Positions 46,539 through 59,112 of a stretch of 64,000 nt of DNA are shown here, piece after piece. The notes below the pieces were generated by a model. That model saw only the letters and a list, made by a program, of their open reading frames with translations, ran no database searches and had not been told where the DNA came from. The translations under genes were made by a program, and so were the position numbers. This stretch comes from Argentina anserina (taxonomy: Eukaryota > Streptophyta > Magnoliopsida > Rosales > Rosaceae), in assembly GCF_933775445.1 (NCBI RefSeq), contig NC_065878.1:15697395-15761394 (forward strand). The letters are read 5' to 3'. Every line of letters starts with the position of its first letter. The first letter of the stretch is position 1.

Positions 46539-46680
46539 TTGTACTGTTCTTTAGGAACAAATTTTTTTTTTTCCGAAAAAGGGTCAAGGTAAGCACGCCT
46601 TTGTAACCCATTTTCTCACAGCAAGATGGAGGTCATTGTCTGACAAAGATGAAAGTAAATCGAAAGAGATGAATTGAAAC
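46539..46680 (-). repeat. Right copy of the inverted repeat pair
   Basis: Reverse complement of 43679-43819. It is framed exactly by the two sister MITEs: copy A ends at 46536 and copy B starts at 46681. Confidence 0.85.
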
Positions 46681-47218
46681 TAGGGGTGTGCACGGGACGG
46701 GACGTGGCTCATCCCACGTCTCATCCCACTCTTTTGAATCGGGACAGGATCGGGACGAGACGAGGGTTTTTAAGAATGCATCCCACTCGGGATTAATCCC
46801 GGTTGGGACGGGACGGGACGAGACAATTCCTACCTTCCTATGAAGTTAAATAAAAACCTATATTTTTACTTTTTTATTAACAAAGTAATATTTAATAATG
46901 AAATTTTAACAAAAAAAATGCATATTATGTTCAAAATATTATAATTTACCATTATTATTTGAGTTGATATAATTTTAGAGTTATTAAGAACATAAATTAG
47001 TTTCATTTTAATACAAATATATAAGAATTTTCAAGTTTTCATTAAAAGTGAGACGAGACGGGACGAAGCGGGATATAAATTATTCGGCCCACGTCCCATC
47101 CCATTATTATGAAACGAGACGGAATCGGGACGGGACATATATTTTTAGACCTCCGTCTCGTCCCGTCTCTATGAATTTCGGGACGGTATCGAGATTTCTG
47201 TTTTTTATGCCCACCCAC
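46681..47218 (+). mobile_element. hAT-like MITE, GGGACGGGAC family, copy B
   Basis: Starts TAGGGGTGTGCACGGGACGG and shares almost its entire centre with copy A (for example CCTATGAAGTTAAATAAAAA and ATGCATATTATGTTC). The right terminus is degraded (CCCACCCAC instead of CACCCCTA) and no 8-bp duplication is evident. Same orientation as copy A. Confidence 0.8.
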
Positions 47219-47495
47219 TTTGTGTCTCATCATTTTGGGTTCTTCAAACCCTAGCTAATTTAAGAGAGGAACATCATCGCGAGTTCGCGACCAATATTTC
47301 TCCTTCATGATCCCATGTAACTTTTCTGTATGTGATTATATATATACGTGTCTAATTTAGGTTATATGTATTTCCCTGAGTAGGTAAGAGCACAATTAGG
47401 GCAATGCATTTTCTTCATGTAATTAGATTTTCAACTCGACCTTCAGTTGCTTATTACATCGAAGTTGAACGCAGGAGTGGAATTTGGACTACTCC

Positions 47496-50285
47496 TGTAA
47501 CGACCCCAAAATTTCGAGCCTAAAAACTCAAAATTTCAAAGTCGTTAGAACACCAAAACAATCTCAATGAAATCGAAATCATTTAACGTGCACAACGGAT
47601 CATCACTGAGTTCTCAATACAACTCAGAAAACCAATTATTACAAACCAAACTTATAATTCAGCATTATAACAATTGGAAATGTATAATCCTCACAAGATA
47701 GTCACACCAAATCCTCACGCAAGCTGGAGATAAATAACTTCAAGTCCTCTGAGCGGTCCGTCAATTCCCGCTAATCCACACCTGCGGAGTTATCCACTAC
47801 ACCATCGAATTGGTGCACCGGGATTGTAAACACAAACCCGGTAAGCTTTACAGCTCGTATGAGTAAAATGAAAATAAAACTCGCATATTAATGTATATAC
47901 GAAAATCCACAAATCAAACAAATATAAATGCACTCATGAGTCAATGGACGGCCCATCTGGTTGTCCCAAAGAAATATGAAAAGAAGCTCTCATGAGAAAT
48001 TAAGTAACCCTTCTGGTTACCCAAATGCATTTATAATACGGGTACCAAGAACGCTGGTACACATCTGTTACCCCTCTCGTAATACACCGCCGATATTGGG
48101 TAGCCACCCGTTACCCAACATCCAAAACAATCTGAGTACCCATGAGCAGATAACCACCAGTTACCTCACATGCAGTACTAAGGCAGACAGACTAGAGCTC
48201 TAACTGTATCGTAACTTTCGCCCGGCCAAAGGCTAGGTTCCGACTTGCCAAACACGTACAATAATCTCACATCATATTGTACCAAATCACGTCCGAAGAC
48301 AAATCAACATTTTAACAATCTCAATGTTAAAATCACGTACAATAATCTCACATCATATTGTACTAAAAATCAAGTCCGAAGACAAATCAACATTTTAACA
48401 ATCTCCATGTTAAAATCACGTACAATAATCTCACATCATATTGTACCAAAAATTAAGTCCGAAGACAAATCAACATTTTAACAATCTCCATGTTAAAATC
48501 ACGTACAATAATCTCACATTATATTGTACAAATCAAAATCACATGCTCGATATATAAATCTCGTCATCAAAATGACATAAAACACGATAAAATCATAACA
48601 GTATATTATATAGCAAACTATATATATATGTACATATTTACCATTTATACAATATATATAATCCATTATATCATATACATGTCATATTTCATAAACACGT
48701 CCGAAGACAAAAACTCGTCCGAAGACAAAACTCATTCGAAAACAAAACTCGTTCGAAGACAAAACGTTTTAACAAACACCATGTTAAAACCACGTACAAT
48801 AATCACACCTCATATTGTACAAATTAAATCACATGCTCAATATTTAATTCTCGTCATTCGAAATGACCAATTCCAATGAATTCATAACAGTATATAATAT
48901 AGCAAACTATATATATATATATATATGTACTTATTACCATTATACGATATATACGTAATCCACTATATTGTATACGTGTCGTAATTCAATATTAAAAACT
49001 CTTGCAAAAATCTTGGAATCACCGCAAGGGTAGATTCGTAAATAAGTGAGATTTTACTCACATTCTTTCCTGCGTGCAACATCCACGACCCTGAAAGTAA
49101 TTTCCTCACTCGTTTCGTCAGTCACCTAATAGCACGATAAATGCTTAGAAAATGATACTTAAAATATCAGGTGACGAGTTCAGCACAGCTAAATGTTGTT
49201 CATAAAACATTGTTCACGGAACACTGTTTATGTTTACTAATCACTGTTTTTAATAAACCACTGTTCACAGTTACTGTTTTACCAAAACACTGTTCAAAGT
49301 TACTGTTTTTACCATGACACTGTTCACATTCACTGCTACAGATCACTATTCACAGTTAATGTTACAGATCACTATTCATGCGGAGTTACTATTCACAGTT
49401 ACTATTCATTCGGCGTTACTGTTCACCGACCGCCACCAATCATCACCAAATTTCACCACCACAACCTAAACAACATTTCCAACAACTTCCTAGTTGACAC
49501 CAAGGTCTAAATCCGAGTCTAAACAGTCCAAACAACGAAGAACATGAAATCGGCACTATTCACAAACCCTAGAAAATTGAAATTTTGATTCGGGTACTTA
49601 CACTTCGATTTGGCTCGATTCCTTTTGTGGGAATGTTGCTGGGACTGAGACAAGCAAAACCCCCCAAGAATCTCGAGCCATGGTGGCCGGAGGAGGCGGC
49701 GCCGCCACAGCAGTAACTTCCGGTGGTTGCTACACCGTGTGTGGTTGTCGCCGGAGTGCAAGGCGTAGCCCAAAAGATGGAGCTCGTCGAGCCCGTCAGT
49801 TTGATAGGTGGCACGACACGAGGCGACGTCGGATGGTGGAGAAATCGGCCGGAGAAGGTTTTTGGGTCGGGTGAACAGTACCCGAGCTCGGGTGAACAGT
49901 ACCCCGATCTGATTTTTAGAAAAAATCTGATTTTCTGATTTTTAATCTCATCTCCTTCCTTTTATACTATTTCTAAAATCGGAAACGAACTTCCGACGTT
50001 AATAACTTTTGCATCCGACGTCCGATTCGAACGCATGACGTGTCCACGAATTCGTATCGATGAGCTCTACGACTTTCGTGAAGGAAGTTTTTGCAACCGA
50101 GCGACGGAATAAAAGTCGATCTATACGTTGCGGTAACGTTACGTTTTCTAATTAAACGATCCGAGAACGTTTCCGTTTTTGTTTTGAAATGTCGCAAACC
50201 TCCAATTGTCGTCTTGAATTAATTTCACAAGTTTAACACTTAAAAAATACTCGACATTTAGTTTCTAAAAATTCGGGTTATTACA
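47496..50285 (-). mobile_element. Solo-LTR-like element, copy 2 (about 2.79 kb)
   Basis: An inverted copy of the 354-3415 element: in + orientation it starts TGTAACGACCCC and ends GGGTTATTACA, with a perfect 5-bp duplication ACTCC (47491-47495 and 50286-50290). It has the same nested repeats and the same terminal 300-400 bp. The part just after the TATA box (complement of about 49080-49960) is unlike copy 1 and is rich in ACTGTTCAC-type repeats and a GC-rich GGCGGCGCC stretch. No retroviral-type protein domain is present. Frames at 48245-48879 come from the tandem repeats and are not regarded as coding. Confidence 0.82.
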
Positions 50286-50290
50286 ACTCC

Positions 50291-51408
50291 CGCTCTGGGA
50301 AACCCTATTGACATGGTCAAAAGCATCATTTACTTGCTCCTGCGTGATATCTGTTTGTGGTACTAAGAGATTGAGAAGTAATGAAGTATGAGTGACAATC
50401 TCAGTTCAGAAAGGAAATTTTTGACCAAAAATTCTTGTGTGGATTTTGAGATCCCTCATTTTCACCCTGTGCAACTGTATATATACCACCGTATTACCAC
50501 TGCATAAACGAGGGCACCTTGATTTATTTTACTATTTCAATCCTTTTAGTCTTTTACTATTCTCTCCATCTGTTCCAACCCTTCACAGCTTCACCACAAC
50601 AGCCTCTTCCTTAGTAGAATGCTTCACTCTTCATCTCCAGCAGTGACATGATCACCATCTGAGTACTTTTTAAATTTAGAAATGCGAGCATTACGTTAGG
50701 ATCCAAGTTATAAAGGAATGACTCAAGCATTGAAGATGATCAAACCCGGCCAGCACGTACCCCCAGCTCCTGCTATGGTAGTGAACTATCGGGGAACGCC
50801 ATGAAGGAGTTTGCTCAGAAGCTGAACCACAAAGAACTGGTCCGGTGCTCGGTATAATAGTGCTTATCTACCTTCCTGACCGAAGAGTTGCAGCTTCTAT
50901 GCAGGAGAGTACGTGTGCACTAAATCGATCAAATTTTCGATGTCATAGTTTAAATTCAATCAGTGTTACGTACTAATTTGGTGATTAAGCTAGAAAAGTA
51001 TAGATAATAGGTTTCACTGGTAGGAATTAGGATATGAGCATTCAGTAACATACACATCTAATTCTAATCATATTTTCATAAAGCTTAGCATGAAGACGTG
51101 GGGGTGAGAAACACCTCTCTTGCTAGTAGGGTGTCTATTCCTGAGTACGTTCTCACGTACCCAGATAAATAGTTGGAGATGCAATTTCAACTATTGATCA
51201 GCTAGTCCAAATATCATTGCTTTTGAGTTGTCAGAAACCTAAATAGAAACCCTAATTTAGAAGAAAATTCGAACGTTGACTTCTAAGACCCCCTTAGTTT
51301 AATTTGTAAACAAGCGAGTTGATGAATTATACTAAACCTTCCGAGCCTTCAATTCTCTTCTCTCAGTCCCCTACTCTCCACCACCATTTTTTTTTTAATA
51401 ATGTACTC
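50291..51408. other. Intergenic DNA, no recognised gene
   Basis: No gene, RNA or element with both ends was recognised. A GC-richer patch near 50745-50830 gives a short peptide-like reading interrupted by stops, perhaps an old gene scrap. The end holds CTCTCCACCACC twice (near 51375 and 51405), the second being the hAT target site. Confidence 0.45.
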
Positions 51409-51416
51409 TCCACCAC

Positions 51417-53445
51417 TAAGCCTCATCATTTAGCCCGCGGACCCAAAAAACCCGCGGAGACCCGCAAGGTCGACGGGCTTTTACCCGGCCCGGCCCGCGA
51501 GAAAGCCCGCCAAAGCCCGCTTCCGTGGGTAGAGGGCCGGGCTTAAATTAGAGGTGTGAAATCCGACCCGGCCCGTGGGCCCGGCCCGTCAAAAGCCCGC
51601 AAAGCCCGGCCTGTAAAAGCCCGCCAAATAATAAAAAATATTATACATACATATTCTATTAGGTTTAAAATAAAACTATTGCATTATGAAGCAACTATAT
51701 TAAGGAAACTTCTTGGGATCGATCGACACCAGTAGATATGATCGATATATATATTTAGTGACCCTGTAAAAATTTCATCCAATTCGGAACTCGTTTTACT
51801 GTCGGAATTTCCGGTAAACCGAAAACAACACTAATATGTCATAAGGGAAGACCCATTACCAAAATGCAAACACCAAAAGTCGTTTGCATATCTGAAATCA
51901 CCTGATTTTTGTCACCGATTGTGTGTGGTCGCACCAAGGAAACTAATTTGGCAAAACCCCGGTCAATGAGGATTTTAATATGTCAAAACACATTTTTCTT
52001 TGTTGACCGTAGGTACGGACAATCAAACAATATCCAAAACGGACGAAATTTTTACGGATTCCCTAAATATATATACCGATCACATCTACTGGTGTCGATC
52101 GATCATATTTTGAACTAGAGTTATTGATTGCTGAAGCGTCTACTAATGTATCATAACCTTTTATATTAGGTTTATATTAAAATTAACGTATTATGAAGCG
52201 ACTATATGAAAGAAACTTGTCGGGATCGATCGACACCAGCCGATGTGATTGGTATATATATTTAGTGACCCTATCAAAATTTCATCAAATTCGGACTTCG
52301 TTTGACCGTCGGAATTTTTGGTAAATCGAAAACACCACTATTATGCCCTAAGGGAGGACCTATTACAAATCTGTTTGCATATATGAAATCACCTAATTTT
52401 TGTTACCTATCGTGCGCGGTCGAACTGAAGAAATCTATTTGGCAAAGCCCCGGTCAATGAGGTTTAAATATGTCAAAACGCCTCTTTTTTAGTTGACCGT
52501 TGGTACGAACAGTCAAACCATGTCCAAAATGTATGAAATTTTTACGGGTTCCTTATATATATATATATACCGATCACATCTACTGGTGTCGATCGACCAT
52601 ATTTTGAATTTGAGTTGTCGATCGCCGAAGTGTCCACTAATGTATTATAACTTTTATATTAGGTTTATAATAAAACTATCACATTATGAAGCGACTATAT
52701 GAAAGAAACTTTTCGGAATCGATCGACACCATCCGATGTGATCAATATATATATTTAATGATCATTTTAAAAAGTTCATCCAATTCGGACCTCGTTTAAC
52801 CGTCGGAATTTCCGGTAAACCAAAAACAACACTAATATGCCCTAAGGGGGGGGGACCAATTACCAAGATGCGAATGTGGAAATTTGTTTACATATTTGAA
52901 ATCACCTAATTTTTTTCATCGATCGTGCGTTGTCGCAATGAGAAAACCATTTGGGAAAGCCCCGGTCAATGAGATTTTATTATGTGAAAACACCTCTTTT
53001 TTTTGTTGACCGAAAATTCCGACGGTTAAACGAGGTCCGAATTGGATGAAATTTTTACACGGTCCCTAAATATATATATCGATCACATCTATTAGTGTCA
53101 ATCGAAAATATTTCATAACTAGAATTTATTTGTGACTTTTGTTTTAGAATGTTTTCTAATAATTCTTTTATTGTTTCAAACCCTTAAATTAGAGTATTAT
53201 ATTGTTTTTCTAATAAAAGCCCGTAAGACCCGGCCCGTAAAAGCCCGCAAGGCCCGACCTGGCCCGGCCCGCAAAAGCCCGCAAGGCCCGCCTTAGGTGG
53301 GCGGGCTTGGATTTTCGTATTTTTGAAAATACCCGGCCTAGCCCGGCCCGCCACTTATTTAAATTTATTAAGGCCCGGTCCGGCCTGACCCGGGCCCGTC
53401 ACTCATGGCCGGGCCGGGCCGAGCCGAGCCTGTTGACGAGCCCTA
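51417..53445. mobile_element. Composite non-autonomous hAT-like element (2.03 kb)
   Basis: Flanked by a perfect 8-bp duplication TCCACCAC (51409-51416 and 53446-53453). The left end starts TAAGCCTCATCATTTAGCCC and the right end, on the complement, TAGGGCTCGTCAACAGGC: a diverged terminal inverted repeat, about 12 of 18 matching. Both ends carry GC-rich GGCCCG/AGCCCGC subterminal repeats, as in plant hAT MITEs. A second TAGAGGTGTGAAATCC end-like start lies at 51549, hinting at nesting. The middle contains three ~500-bp units. There is no transposase reading, so movement would depend on another element's enzyme. Confidence 0.85.
51659..53170. repeat. Three head-to-tail ~500-bp palindromic units
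   Basis: TTAGGTTTA marks the unit starts at 51659, 52166 and 52659 (periods 507 and 493). Each unit opens with a GATCGACACCA...ATATATATTTAGTGA... CCAATTCGGA...GTCGGAATTTCCGGT arm and closes with the rough reverse complement (GAAATTTTTAC... CTAAATATATATA CCGATCACATCTA). Each unit is thus itself an inverted-repeat structure, like a MITE arrayed three times. Confidence 0.75.
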
Positions 53446-53453
53446 TCCACCAC

Positions 53454-54860
53454 CATGCATATATAGTAGTGGGATATATTTTAATTTATATCGTCCCCAG
53501 CACAGTTCTTCACCACTTCATACCAACAAAGTTACTCTTCGGTGAGAAATTCTGCTGTGCGATGAAAGCCCCACGTGGCTGGTGCAGCCGACTACTAAGA
53601 ATCCAACACGTTGCACTTTTTCCCATGTTAGAATTCTCCGAAGAGTTGCTGAAACCAACAAGCCGGAAAAATTGATCATATCTGATCAAGTCATCAAACC
53701 AATTAAAATCCATTATTGCCGATGTCAAACTATAGCTAAGATCTATATGACATGATTCATTGTTCCAATATACAAGTCATAACTGAAAAATAACAAAGTG
53801 TAACTAAAATCTTGATGGTTATCAAAGACTTTAAACCCAGAATGCAAAAATCCCAAATCTCAAATTGAGTTACAAATATGAAAACGTCGAACCAAGTCAA
53901 CCAATCTAGGGAAATTGCAACATAACCAGATCTTAATCGTATAAAACAAGCGGAGAAGAAATATAGCACCTTGAAAATTTTCTTTATATCAATATTCAAT
54001 AGCTTCCTCTAATATACCAAAAAGGGTCTCTTCTTGCACTTCAGATGGCCCATCTGACCACCACTTTCTTTTAAATTGTATTGTAATGAAACTCATCTTC
54101 ATCCTCATATGCATCTACTTCATCTTCATCTTTGTTTCGTTCATCTGAAATTAGACCAAATGTTTTGAGCAAAAGGTTTCGGCAATGGAATTTCATAGAG
54201 ACAGTGAGTAGCATAAGAGCGAAATAGATGAGAGAGGAAGGAAGCGGGTTTTTGAAAAGAGAGTGAAAAGAGTTCTCATAGATCAAGGTATAGCCGTATA
54301 ATTTAAGATACCAATTAGTGTTAGCTGGTTGCATGTGTTTTTGTCTTGTCATTTTGTGTTACAAGTCGAATTTAATTACCCCTAATCCGAGGAACTTGCG
54401 ACAACTAATCATCCATAATGATCATATTTATATCTTGTATGCGATACACTGTGAGTCTAATTCAGTTTTCCAAGCAATTCATGAGGTCTTATTCCTTGTA
54501 GTGGAGAGGGCAAGTGTATATGTGACTTGGAGTTTGAATTGTTCAATCCTTGTTTTGTGGTGCAATACCACGGACGCCGACAAAACCATAGCGTACGATG
54601 GTGCCATTACCATCTTCCTTCCCACTGTCAGGAATGGTGCCAACAGTGCTAGGACCAGGGGTCATGTGAAATTCTCTCATATACTGAGAGTTCCAACCTT
54701 ATTGGTACATCACAACATTTATATGCGATCTCGTCACTTTTGCAATATTGGTAAAGTCATTGAGCATCGAATCTTTGACTTTATGGAGGTCGATAATGCG
54801 TTGCACATTCGCTCACTTTGAGTAATGCGAGATCTTAATGAGACATAGTGCCACAACACG
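53454..54860. other. Intergenic DNA, no recognised gene
   Basis: Frames up to 167 codons (54318-54821, +) have no recognisable domain and no codon pattern. A GATGAAGA-rich acidic-coding patch lies near 54090-54140 on the minus strand. The lost 3' LTR of the neighbouring Copia wreck was not found here. Confidence 0.45.
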
Positions 54861-55920
54861 TCAATTTTTCCTGGCGTTAAAACCGAAATGGGAGCATTCC
54901 ATATCTCTCCTTAACGACGGGAAGTATGTCTCATCAAAGTGACCATGTGCGGATATCACAGGATAGAGATCCACGGTTGTAGATTGGAAATAGCGGACAA
55001 GTGTTGGTGATTCATAAATCATAACCAACCAAAACTTAAGCGTTTCAAGTAGACCCATTGATATTACTACAATAGAGGCACATAAACAACGTAACCAAAT
55101 ATGTGTTAGTGAAAAGAACGTTGGTATCATATCCAGTAACCATCTGGTATGCACTAAACGCTTGGTGAGTTGTGGGTCTAAAACGAATAAGTGTCGCTGC
55201 ATGAAACATCATTACATATCCCCATGCAAAGACCAGTAGGTTAGTACCCATAACCAAGTCCGAGTTTTGCTAGATCGTGCAATGAAGGAACATGAGGAAC
55301 AATATGCAATCGTGGAGGTGAGCACTCCAACAATATCCAATCGAATAGATTTGAGAGGATGGGAAGGGTGGTGAGCCCTTAGTATGATGATCATAGCTAA
55401 AAACTTATCAAATGCAGCATTCCATGTGGATAGCAAAGCGACGTGTGACCAACGCATCGATGCTCTTACCATATACCATAAAAATATCGAAAAATGTCCA
55501 CATTCGGTTGGACATGGTCAACTAATGTCACCTTAAATACTTTGTAAGAATGAAATGTTCTTGGTTAGACCCTTAGCAAATGAAGGACTTCCTTGAAATT
55601 TAACAAGAGAACAAGCTTTGCAAAATGAGCGATGGGCATTAGAGATTGCTATGGAAGTATTAGAAAACATGAGAGGCATCACAAGCTTATGTGAAGGAGG
55701 GGATGCCACCACCAACGACTTGAATGCCGTGGAGCTGCCAAGAGGGGCAGCTCGGCTTCACCATGTGGAGCACGAGTGAGGTGGTCCTCGAATCGCTTCT
55801 GGGACGTGAAAAAATGGATGGCCAAGTGAATTCGTAAGAATTCTAATCATCATATCACGTCCAGGATGCCCGGGACGGGAATACCAAAGTTATATAAGAG
55901 TCTGAATCACAAAAAGTGGC
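54861..55920 (-). pseudogene. Copia integrase remnant, frameshifted
   Basis: In descending order the fragments read: GHPG...NS.GHP (GAG-pre-integrase, about 55900-55810), a CKACSLVKF zinc-finger-like piece (about 55640), RWSHVALLSTWNAAF ... KSIRLD (integrase core, about 55450-55330), then WGYVMMFHAATLIRFRPT (about 55220), and SPTLVRYF...HFDETYFPSL (about 55010-54900). These segments occur in this order in plant Copia integrases but lie in several frames with stops between them. The catalytic set is not complete. Confidence 0.75.
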
Positions 55921-57777
55921 GTTTAACCGCATATGATTCAAAATTTCGAATGCAAGTAAGATACAAACCATTCTCGAGACTCTTTTATCTTTTCTAAGAT
56001 GCGGCACTGGGCTGTTTTCTTAGTGGTAACACAGATATTCCTCTCCATTCTAAACACAATTAGCAATATGAAAATGTGTCATTGGCATGTATGGCCTTTA
56101 AAACTTAGCAAGACACGAAGATATAATACATAATCTTCGCACGAGATCCGTAAAACAACTACTTGCGTCGTAGGACAATGTGGGTGGTTACGCAATTAGC
56201 AAGACACACGATTTCACTGCGGGACATGCTCAAAATAAATTAAAAGAGTCAACGACGCGGTGAACTTCTCTAGACAATACGCCATAGGATATTGTAAGAG
56301 GGGGGATTGAAACAAAGTGGAATCTCATCGAGTGTATCACATGACAATATAACTACATTCTTCAACTTAAGAGTTGGAAAAACATGGTATATAAGCAGTT
56401 GAATTCCAAACAATTAGGGTGGTAAAAACCATCAAATTAGTGCGGGTGGTCACCAATAATAATAAAATAGTTTGAGCTATGAAATGACTTGGAAAAAATC
56501 GGAAAATTAATCGGAACACCATGTCAAAAGAACTTAAAAATGGGTGAAATTTGGACTGCAACGTGGAAGAAAAAATTGCGGGAAATATCTCGGAAAAATG
56601 ACGAGAAACGACGAAAAATTCGCCAGAAACCGGCAACGCCAATTGTCGGAAAACCAGCCAGTGGCTGCCGGAGTTGCAGGTCCGACAGGAGATGCCGGCA
56701 TGAACCGGGTGGTGGCGCCGGAAACGCCGGAAAGTGGCCGAAAGGAGACCAAAAATCTGGAAAATCGGGTACGGCCAAGAGGCCAAAACGACGTCTAGTT
56801 TTGACGTTTCAAGGTTCGTTTTTCAAATTTTAAGATCTAAATTCACAATGTAGTGCTATTGAGGTCCCATATAACTCAAAAGAGGCCAATTTAAAAACCA
56901 CGTGAGTTGCAAACGTTGACCATTCATGCTAGGTTTAAGGCAAATAAAATTTTCACGAAATCATATTGTAAACAAGAAACTCAATAAATTTTATTGAATA
57001 TGCAAATCTTTAATACAACACAAACAAGCTTCCAATTCCAATGACGACTTAAGCTAAAGTCGAGTAAGAAACATGACAATGCCATGGTCATACTTGAAAA
57101 ATATTAAGCATAACACATAGTCAAAATGGTTTGACTAATCAAATATTCATTAGCCTGAAGCTCAAAATCTGCTAACTTGAGAATGGAAGAATGTGACGCT
57201 TCCATCTCAAATGTTCCCTCAATAGATATAGATACAGGTGCCAAAAATGGCAGGTGTTTCTTGGATGTGGAGCATGCATAAAGTCAACTATGGTAAAACA
57301 ACGTCATAGACGGTTATTGAATCACTTGTAACGTACATATGTCCCATAGAATTTTCTATTTTTGGGAACTTTTGTTAGCAAATAATGCTGCTTCAGAGTA
57401 ATAAATTTCAACTCAAATAAATGAGTACGTAAAAAGACCTTGGAATTATCGTTTATAGATATGAGTTTAAGAAAACCCATATATTCAAATAACTGTTGCG
57501 ATGTTGATGCATCCACAAGAAACGAGAGTTGTATAAGTTTTAAATAATCGAAACTATTCAAGTATGTAACCGGAATTAGAAGGGTTGTGATGTATATGGT
57601 TACAAATTAATCGATGCATATCGGCGATTCTCATGATCGCACCCAAAATAGCGGTGTACTCAGATGACCATACGAAATCGATTTCTTCCCTTTAAATACT
57701 AGCGTGACTCGCCTAGGACCGTCACACGAAAAATGTCGACCAAGAGGGGAATCATATCCCTCTTTGGTCTCATCGCG

Positions 57778-58080
57778 TTATAAGAAAGGCCGGAAATGAG
57801 ACATGAAGAAGTCTAATAGCGCCCGATAATTTTTATATATATGTTCAAAAATAGCAACTTTAAGAAAAACATACTTTTTGGTATGCCAAATAGACCGCAT
57901 TACAATGAGATAATCTTCAAATATCTTCATGTAGAAAAACTGCTTGATGAATTCATTTTCGATCTTCGTCCAATGACATAAAAATCTTGTGAGGATACGA
58001 TCGAAATCACATGTAAATGACAAAAGTATCATCCATCTCGGCATGAATATCATCTTCATAGTACGACGAGTGATCATTTT
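57778..58080 (-). pseudogene. Possible Copia gag remnant
   Basis: A 99-codon frame and overlapping frames hold scraps that resemble the gag region of the same Copia lineage: an FLHED-like piece and a later KVA-type string. The match is weak and frame-shifted. Its position between leader and integrase remnants supports the call more than its sequence does. Confidence 0.3.
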
Positions 58081-58881
58081 TCCTATGCAAGCACGTGAAA
58101 CATAGTTAGAAAACGAAAACGTGCAACTAAATGATTTAATAAATCAATAGGAAAAGAAAAGCAAAATAAAGAGGTAGGCCAAATAGGCTGTTGAGCTTGA
58201 CAAGCCGTAGGCCCAGAAGAGGCTGCTGGGCTGAATTCTTCTTGCCGGGTGAGACTCAACAAGTTCGGGTTGAGTTCTAGATCTACAAAACTGGGTCAGA
58301 TCAATGGCAGAAGGCCGAGTCTGGGACGAAGTCGGAGTTGAGCAAGTGTGGCGACGGTTGAGGGAGCCCACGACCCTAGGGGTCAGGCGACGACTGTGCT
58401 GGGTCATGGTGGGGTAGTCGCAGAGGCGGCTTGAGGAGGATCGGTGAGGACATGTGCTGTCGTTCCAGGCTCAACTTCGGAGGAAACCAGATCGGCGGTT
58501 TCTGGGGTGCAAGGCGTTAGAGCCGTCGGGCTTGAAGCTCCGGAGGACTGGGTTGAACGACGAAGGAGGTTGTGCAGCGCTGCTGGGTCGTCGTCGTTAC
58601 CACAAGCTGGTTGGGTTGGACGGACCTGCGTCGAAGACACTTAAAGAGGTCAGATCAGAGAATAAAGAGGCTTGGGTGCCCATAATAAATTACTGGGTGC
58701 CCATAGCAGATTGGCTGTCTTTTTTTGTTCTTCCGACAACTATTTTTTGGAACCTGATTTCTTTAGAACAAAGAAAGAAAAAGGTTGCTGGATAAAAAAA
58801 TTTCAGGGCTAGGATTTATTTATTTTTCTTTTGGTGGTGGCCTCGTCGCTCAGACACTTTAGAACAAAGTGCATGATAAGC

Positions 58882-59112
58882 TGTTCAAGGAAGAACGATA
58901 CGAGAATAATAATAACGTAATGGAACAGAACGTAATCCTTTATTGATTGATAATGAGACCTATATATAGGCATTACATAACTACAATCTCGTAGGATTTG
59001 GAATTCTAATCTATTACAGAGATGCGAATTTATCTTTATCAGTAAACCTAATAAGTCTAAGACACACAAGGGTAAAATAGTAATTGTTTGATTTGCCGCT
59101 GTTAGAACAACA
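58882..59112 (-). repeat. 5' LTR of the degenerate Copia element
   Basis: On the minus strand it starts TGTTGTTCTAAC and ends CCTTGAACA, with a TATATATAGG box in the middle and an AATAAAGG signal after it. This is the layout of short Copia LTRs. The following bases (GCTTATCATGCAC) may be a decayed primer-binding region. No partner LTR was found. Confidence 0.65.

Larger units (their letters stand above)
54861..59112 (-). mobile_element. Degenerate Ty1/Copia retrotransposon, 3' end missing
   Basis: On the minus strand the order is a 231-bp LTR (59112-58882), a GC-rich leader (about 58640-58150), gag scraps (about 58080-57778), an unrelated-looking middle (57.7-55.95 kb), then GAG-pre-integrase and integrase remnants (about 55920-54861). 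This is the Copia order. Reverse transcriptase, RNase H and the 3' LTR are missing or unreadable. Many stops and frameshifts make it old and inactive. The gag and pol parts could come from one insertion or from nested ones. Confidence 0.65.

Noticed and set aside
51417..53445. Direct repeats that could suggest a CRISPR-like array
   Set aside because: The units are about 500 bp, diverged, and enclosed in a hAT-type element with an 8-bp target duplication; the host is a plant.
54318..54821. 167-codon plus-strand frame
   Set aside because: No domain, no promoter, and a composition like the surrounding non-coding DNA; the adjacent Copia wreck is on the other strand.
56367..56786. Overlapping frames of 72-139 codons on both strands
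   Set aside because: They come from a GC-rich, repeat-like block inside the degenerate Copia; several frames are open at once, which is typical of composition and not of coding.
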